DNA from: Actinomycetes bacterium | Lineage (GTDB): Bacteria > Actinomycetota > Actinomycetes > Actinomycetales > Cellulomonadaceae | Direction: 5' to 3' | Length of the DNA: 9,970 nt | Assembly: GCA_021793115.1 (NCBI GenBank) | Contig: JAJYTJ010000138.1 | Coordinates: 1 to 9,970 of the forward strand | Shown: one piece after another, positions 7,632 to 9,970 of the stretch | How positions within the stretch are numbered: position 1 is the stretch's first letter | Layout of the letters: each line of letters starts with the position of its first letter | Program-made: the position numbers and the translations under genes | The notes under the pieces: model-generated | Told to the model about the DNA's origin: nothing | The model's database searches: none | Seen by the model: the letters and a program-made list of their open reading frames with translations, nothing else

Positions 7632-8743
7632 CGCGGCTCACCGCCCGCCGGTGGCCGCAGCGGTGCCGGAGGCCGTGCCGCCCCCGCTCCCCCACCGGCC
7701 CCTCGTGCGGCACCCACCGCCACGGTCCCGCCGCGCGCCGCGGCACCGACCCCACCGGTCATCGCCGACAGCGCGACGCTCTGCGCGGCGTACCTCGCCG
7801 TGCCCGCTGCCGAGTGCGCGGTGCGGCTGATCGGGTTGGCGGCGACCGTCTCGTGCATCACGGAGGCGGCCTCCAGGCCCGACCAGTGCACGAACCGGAA
7901 CGTCAGCCACGGCGCGAACACCGCGATCGCCAAGAGCAGGACGCCGACGAGCATGTCCGACAGCCCGACCGACTGGTCCGACGTCGCCTGGCCCGCCACC
8001 GCAGGCCCGGTGCCGGTGAAGGCCGAGGCACCGACGACGAACGTCACGACGATCACGATCTTGCAGAACACCAGGGCGCCGACGACCTCCAGCCAGCGAC
8101 GCGTCCACACCCGCGTCTGGTCCCACGCCGATCCGGCGAACGCGATCGGGGCGAACACCGCGACCAGCACCAAGGCGGCCTTGCGGAACAGGAGCACGCC
8201 CCACAGGAGCAGGAACCCGACGATCAGCAGCAGCCCGATGAAGATCTGCAACGCGGGCGACAAGGTAGCCAGCGTGGCGAACTGGAAGAACTGGGCTGCC
8301 GCCTGCGCCACCGTGTAGCCCGCACTGGAGGCGATGTACCGGCACAGCTCGTCGACCGCGGTGAGCGTCAGCTGCGTGATCGCCAGCGCCAGCGCGGACC
8401 CCAGCAGCGCCTTGCCCACGCCGACGACTGCCCGCGCCAGGCCACCCGGCTCGCGCCGCAGCACCGACGAGATCACCTGGATCACGAACAGCGCGACCAC
8501 TCCCGGCAGCGCGATGGAGGCGATCACCGCCACGTTGGCCCGGAACCAACCCGCACCCAGGTCGATCGCCGTCGTCGCGTCGAGTGCGGAAAGCGCTAGT
8601 TCACCGAGCTGCGCCGCCCCCGCGACGAAGGCGGACCCCAGCCCGCCGAGGACGTAGTCCGACGCCGCGCCCTGCACGCCGTTCGTCAGCTGGCAGACGA
8701 ACGCGATCGGCCCGACGCACGGATCCAGGGCCAGGACGGCCAT
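7628..8743 (-). CDS. VirB6/TrbL-like polytopic channel protein
   Basis: This 371-residue membrane protein has about six hydrophobic segments: roughly 71-92, 106-130, 161-185, 188-205, 219-241 and 263-283. Between segments four and five is the basic-aromatic loop WDQTRVWTRRWLEV, a pattern shared with VirB6/TrbL/TraG-N-like inner-membrane channel proteins of conjugation systems. The N-terminus (about 1-65) is weakly hydrophobic with a Cys pair (Cys9, Cys17) and probably lies outside. The last 70 residues form a Gly/Ala-rich tail ending in a Pro/Arg-rich stretch, probably cytoplasmic. Family members line the DNA path across the membrane. The gene starts with the ATG at 8743, 1 nt after the stop of the small membrane protein upstream, with only a weak ribosome-binding site, and overlaps the SCO6880-like gene by ATGA. 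Assignment rests on topology and gene order more than on sequence motifs. Confidence 0.8.
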   Translation of the reverse strand: MAVLALDPCVGPIAFVCQLTNGVQGAASDYVLGGLGSAFVAGAAQLGELALSALDATTAIDLGAGWFRANVAVIASIALPGVVALFVIQVISSVLRREPGGLARAVVGVGKALLGSALALAITQLTLTAVDELCRYIASSAGYTVAQAAAQFFQFATLATLSPALQIFIGLLLIVGFLLLWGVLLFRKAALVLVAVFAPIAFAGSAWDQTRVWTRRWLEVVGALVFCKIVIVVTFVVGASAFTGTGPAVAGQATSDQSVGLSDMLVGVLLLAIAVFAPWLTFRFVHWSGLEAASVMHETVAANPISRTAHSAAGTARYAAQSVALSAMTGGVGAAARGGTVAVGAARGAGGGAGAARPPAPLRPPAGGEPR

Positions 8744-8744
8744 G

Positions 8745-9056
8745 TCAGATCTGCCCGCCCAGGCCGGAGAAGAACGTGACGATCGCGTTCGCCCCGCCGA
8801 TCAGCAGCGCACCAGCGACCGAAACCAGCACCCCGGTCTTCGCGCCGGAGGCGTACCCGTAGTTGCCCTGCTGGCGGGCCACCGCCCAGGTGATCACGGA
8901 GACCACCAGCCCGGCGACGCACGCCACCAGCCCCCAGGTCAGCAGTGCGCCGACGATCTGACGGACCACCGGCAGGCCCGGCAGGCCGGACTCGTTCGGA
9001 GTGATCCCCGGATCGCCAGCCGGGAGGAGCACGAACAGGACTGCGATGGACTGCAT
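8745..9056 (-). CDS. Small VirB2-like (DUF6112-type) two-helix membrane protein
   Basis: This 103-residue protein begins with a short hydrophobic stretch (AVLFVLLPA), then GDPGITPNESGLPGLPVVRQ, a first membrane helix at about 33-58, the polar turn ARQQGNYGYASGAKTG, and a second helix at about 75-96. That is the architecture of VirB2/TrbC-type pilins and of the DUF6112 family, which I recall from the same position in actinobacterial conjugation operons. The likely role is a small structural subunit of the channel or surface appendage; whether the N-terminal segment is cleaved is unclear. The ATG at 9056 is the only plausible start: an in-frame TGA lies twelve codons upstream with no other start between. 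Its ribosome-binding site is poor (a GGGGTG about 6 nt upstream). It is the first gene of the eight-gene operon. Confidence 0.75.
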   Translation of the reverse strand: MQSIAVLFVLLPAGDPGITPNESGLPGLPVVRQIVGALLTWGLVACVAGLVVSVITWAVARQQGNYGYASGAKTGVLVSVAGALLIGGANAIVTFFSGLGGQI

Positions 9057-9199
9057 GGCACACCCCGCGAGGGTCCAGGGCGCCCAACGTCAGGGTGCCT
9101 CTGGTAACAGGTGTGCAGCGGACGACGAACACGCGACGGCACGCAGGTATGCGCACGGCTCTCCAGGACAGCGACGCAGGGCGCCGCCGCCGGCTTCGA
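9057..9199. promoter_or_regulatory. Intergenic leader of the conjugation operon, with repeated CAGGGYGCC
   Basis: These 143 bp separate the helicase-like gene from the first conjugation gene, both on the - strand. It is the longest non-coding stretch in the window and the only natural place for a promoter driving the eight genes. Three copies of a 9-mer occur on the + strand: CAGGGCGCC at 9076-9084 and 9177-9185, and CAGGGTGCC at 9091-9099; the first overlaps the palindrome GGGCGCCC (9078-9085). I cannot identify a convincing -35/-10 pair. Readthrough from the helicase-like gene remains possible. Confidence 0.4.
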
Positions 9200-9970
9200 T
9201 CACGCCCGTCCCGCGCCCGGCTCTCCCACGCACACGGGGCACCAGAGACCGGTCTGGTGGACGGCCCTGAAGAACGTGTCCGCGAGAACTCGAGTCCTCC
9301 CGCATCGCGGACACTCATCGGACTGTCGCCCCGGCTGCACGCCAGCGGGCGGGCGCGCCCGGATCAGTTGCGCGACGCTGCTGGCAAGCGAGTCGATGTC
9401 GGTCCTCATGCCGCCGTCACTGCCGCTGAAGGTCCACATGACCCGGTCGTCCACGATCAGACCGTAGAAGGGCATGGGACTGCGGAGATCGACCGTCAGG
9501 CCGCCAGCCCGGAGGTCTTCGGCCGCCTCGGACCATACGGCCCAATCGAAGCCCGGCGGAGGACCAAGAGTGATCAGTGCAGGCTTGCCGCGCATGGCGA
9601 TCCATGCGAGATGGTCGACCAACGCCAGCGTTCCGTCGCCGAGCCGCGGCAGATACAGGGCAGCGGAACGCTTCGCGGACCGAATGTCGGCGCCGGCGGC
9701 GCGCGACGCCCCATCGGTGAACCACATGAAGCGACTTCCGCCTTCGCGCCGCGCGAAGAACTCCGGGACCGTCCCTCCTCCGCGCCGGAAGGCCGCTTCA
9801 AGCGCGCGACGAGGGGGCCCATCCATCGGCATGTGCCGCACGACATGGTAGCGGTCGCCAAGAACGACGATCTGATCCTTGGCGCGGCTCAACGCGACAT
9901 TGATGAGCCTCGACGTGTCTTGCGCGAGCCCTTCGCCCTGGTACCACCTGCCGATCCTGCCGCCCCGTTG
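9200..9970 (-). CDS. Superfamily 1 helicase-like protein, C-terminal fragment with degenerate PLD-like region and zinc ribbon
   Basis: The frame is open from the right window edge to the TGA at 9200-9202, giving 256 residues of a longer protein. The first visible residues read SRLINVALSRAKDQIVVLGD, the motif VI region of superfamily 1 helicases of the UvrD/Dna2/Upf1 type, whose arginine contacts ATP. The TTG at 9892 lies inside this motif and is not a real start. The next about 155 residues resemble one PLD-like unit (a segment around SAALYLPRLGDG, then LRAGGLTVDLRSPMPFYG and LIVDDRVMWTFSG), as seen fused to some helicases, but the usual HxK catalytic pair is missing. The end holds CPRC and CPVC pairs (about fragment residues 220-247), a zinc ribbon. 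The protein would act on nucleic acid; conjugation, repair and defence are all possible. The PLD relationship is inference. Confidence 0.65.
   Translation of the reverse strand, partial: QRGGRIGRWYQGEGLAQDTSRLINVALSRAKDQIVVLGDRYHVVRHMPMDGPPRRALEAAFRRGGGTVPEFFARREGGSRFMWFTDGASRAAGADIRSAKRSAALYLPRLGDGTLALVDHLAWIAMRGKPALITLGPPPGFDWAVWSEAAEDLRAGGLTVDLRSPMPFYGLIVDDRVMWTFSGSDGGMRTDIDSLASSVAQLIRARPPAGVQPGRQSDECPRCGRTRVLADTFFRAVHQTGLWCPVCVGEPGAGRA

Noticed and set aside
5218..8318. Long + strand open frames (about 640-870 codons) opposite the SCO6880- and VirB6-like genes
   Set aside because: They give low-complexity Ala/Arg/Ser/Pro products without domains, and are antisense shadows produced by GC-rich third positions.
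8686..9318. A - strand open frame across the leader and small membrane protein
   Set aside because: Arg/Ser/Gly-rich composition with no motif; it overlaps the VirB2-like gene, which has clear membrane helices and operon spacing.
9200..9892. Complete 230-residue gene starting at TTG 9892
   Set aside because: The frame is open to the window edge and the TTG falls inside the helicase NVALSRAK motif, so the gene is the 3' part of a longer one.
1..9970. CRISPR arrays, tRNA or rRNA genes, insertion sequences, att sites
   Set aside because: I saw no regularly spaced repeats, cloverleaf-like sequence, transposase motif or terminal inverted repeats in reading the window.

Overview
The window is very GC-rich, with strong GC-biased third codon positions and GTG as well as ATG starts. 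It looks like a high-GC actinobacterium; the genus cannot be told from the sequence. The content is accessory: a block of type IV secretion (T4SS)-type conjugation genes, as found in integrative and conjugative elements or plasmids of Actinomycetota, flanked by cargo-like genes that are cut off at both window edges.

Layout. (1) Bases 1-311, + strand: the 3' end of a gene whose C-terminus resembles SLOG-type nucleotide-binding proteins. (2) Bases 336-9056, all on the - strand: eight tightly packed genes. In transcription order they are a small two-helix VirB2-like membrane protein (8745-9056), a polytopic VirB6/TrbL-like channel protein (7628-8743), an SCO6880-family protein resembling VirB3 plus the N-terminal half of VirB4 (6219-7631), a VirB4-like ATPase domain (4924-6222), a protein with two DnaB-N-like helical domains but no helicase core (3821-4927), a VirD4/TraG-like coupling ATPase (2019-3824), a secreted or anchored CHAP/NlpC-like cell-wall hydrolase (1288-2022) and an ArdC-like antirestriction protein with an ImmA/IrrE metallopeptidase motif (336-1286). 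Every junction is a 4-bp start/stop overlap (ATGA or GTGA) or a 1-bp gap, so the block reads as one translationally coupled operon. (3) Bases 9057-9199: a 143-bp non-coding leader with three copies of CAGGGYGCC. (4) Bases 9200-9970, - strand: the C-terminus of a superfamily 1 helicase-like protein with a degenerate PLD-like region and a terminal zinc ribbon, cut by the window edge.

How the parts fit (inference from family knowledge): the VirB2-, VirB6- and SCO6880-like proteins would form the membrane channel, the VirB4-like ATPase would energise it, the TraG-like protein would feed in the relaxase-DNA substrate, the hydrolase would open peptidoglycan locally, and the ArdC-like protein would protect incoming DNA from restriction. 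No relaxase, integrase, oriT, replication gene, tRNA or att site is visible here, so those parts of the element, if present, lie outside. The least explained members are the DnaB-N-like protein inside the secretion operon and the two truncated flanking genes, which could be defence or nucleic-acid-processing cargo.
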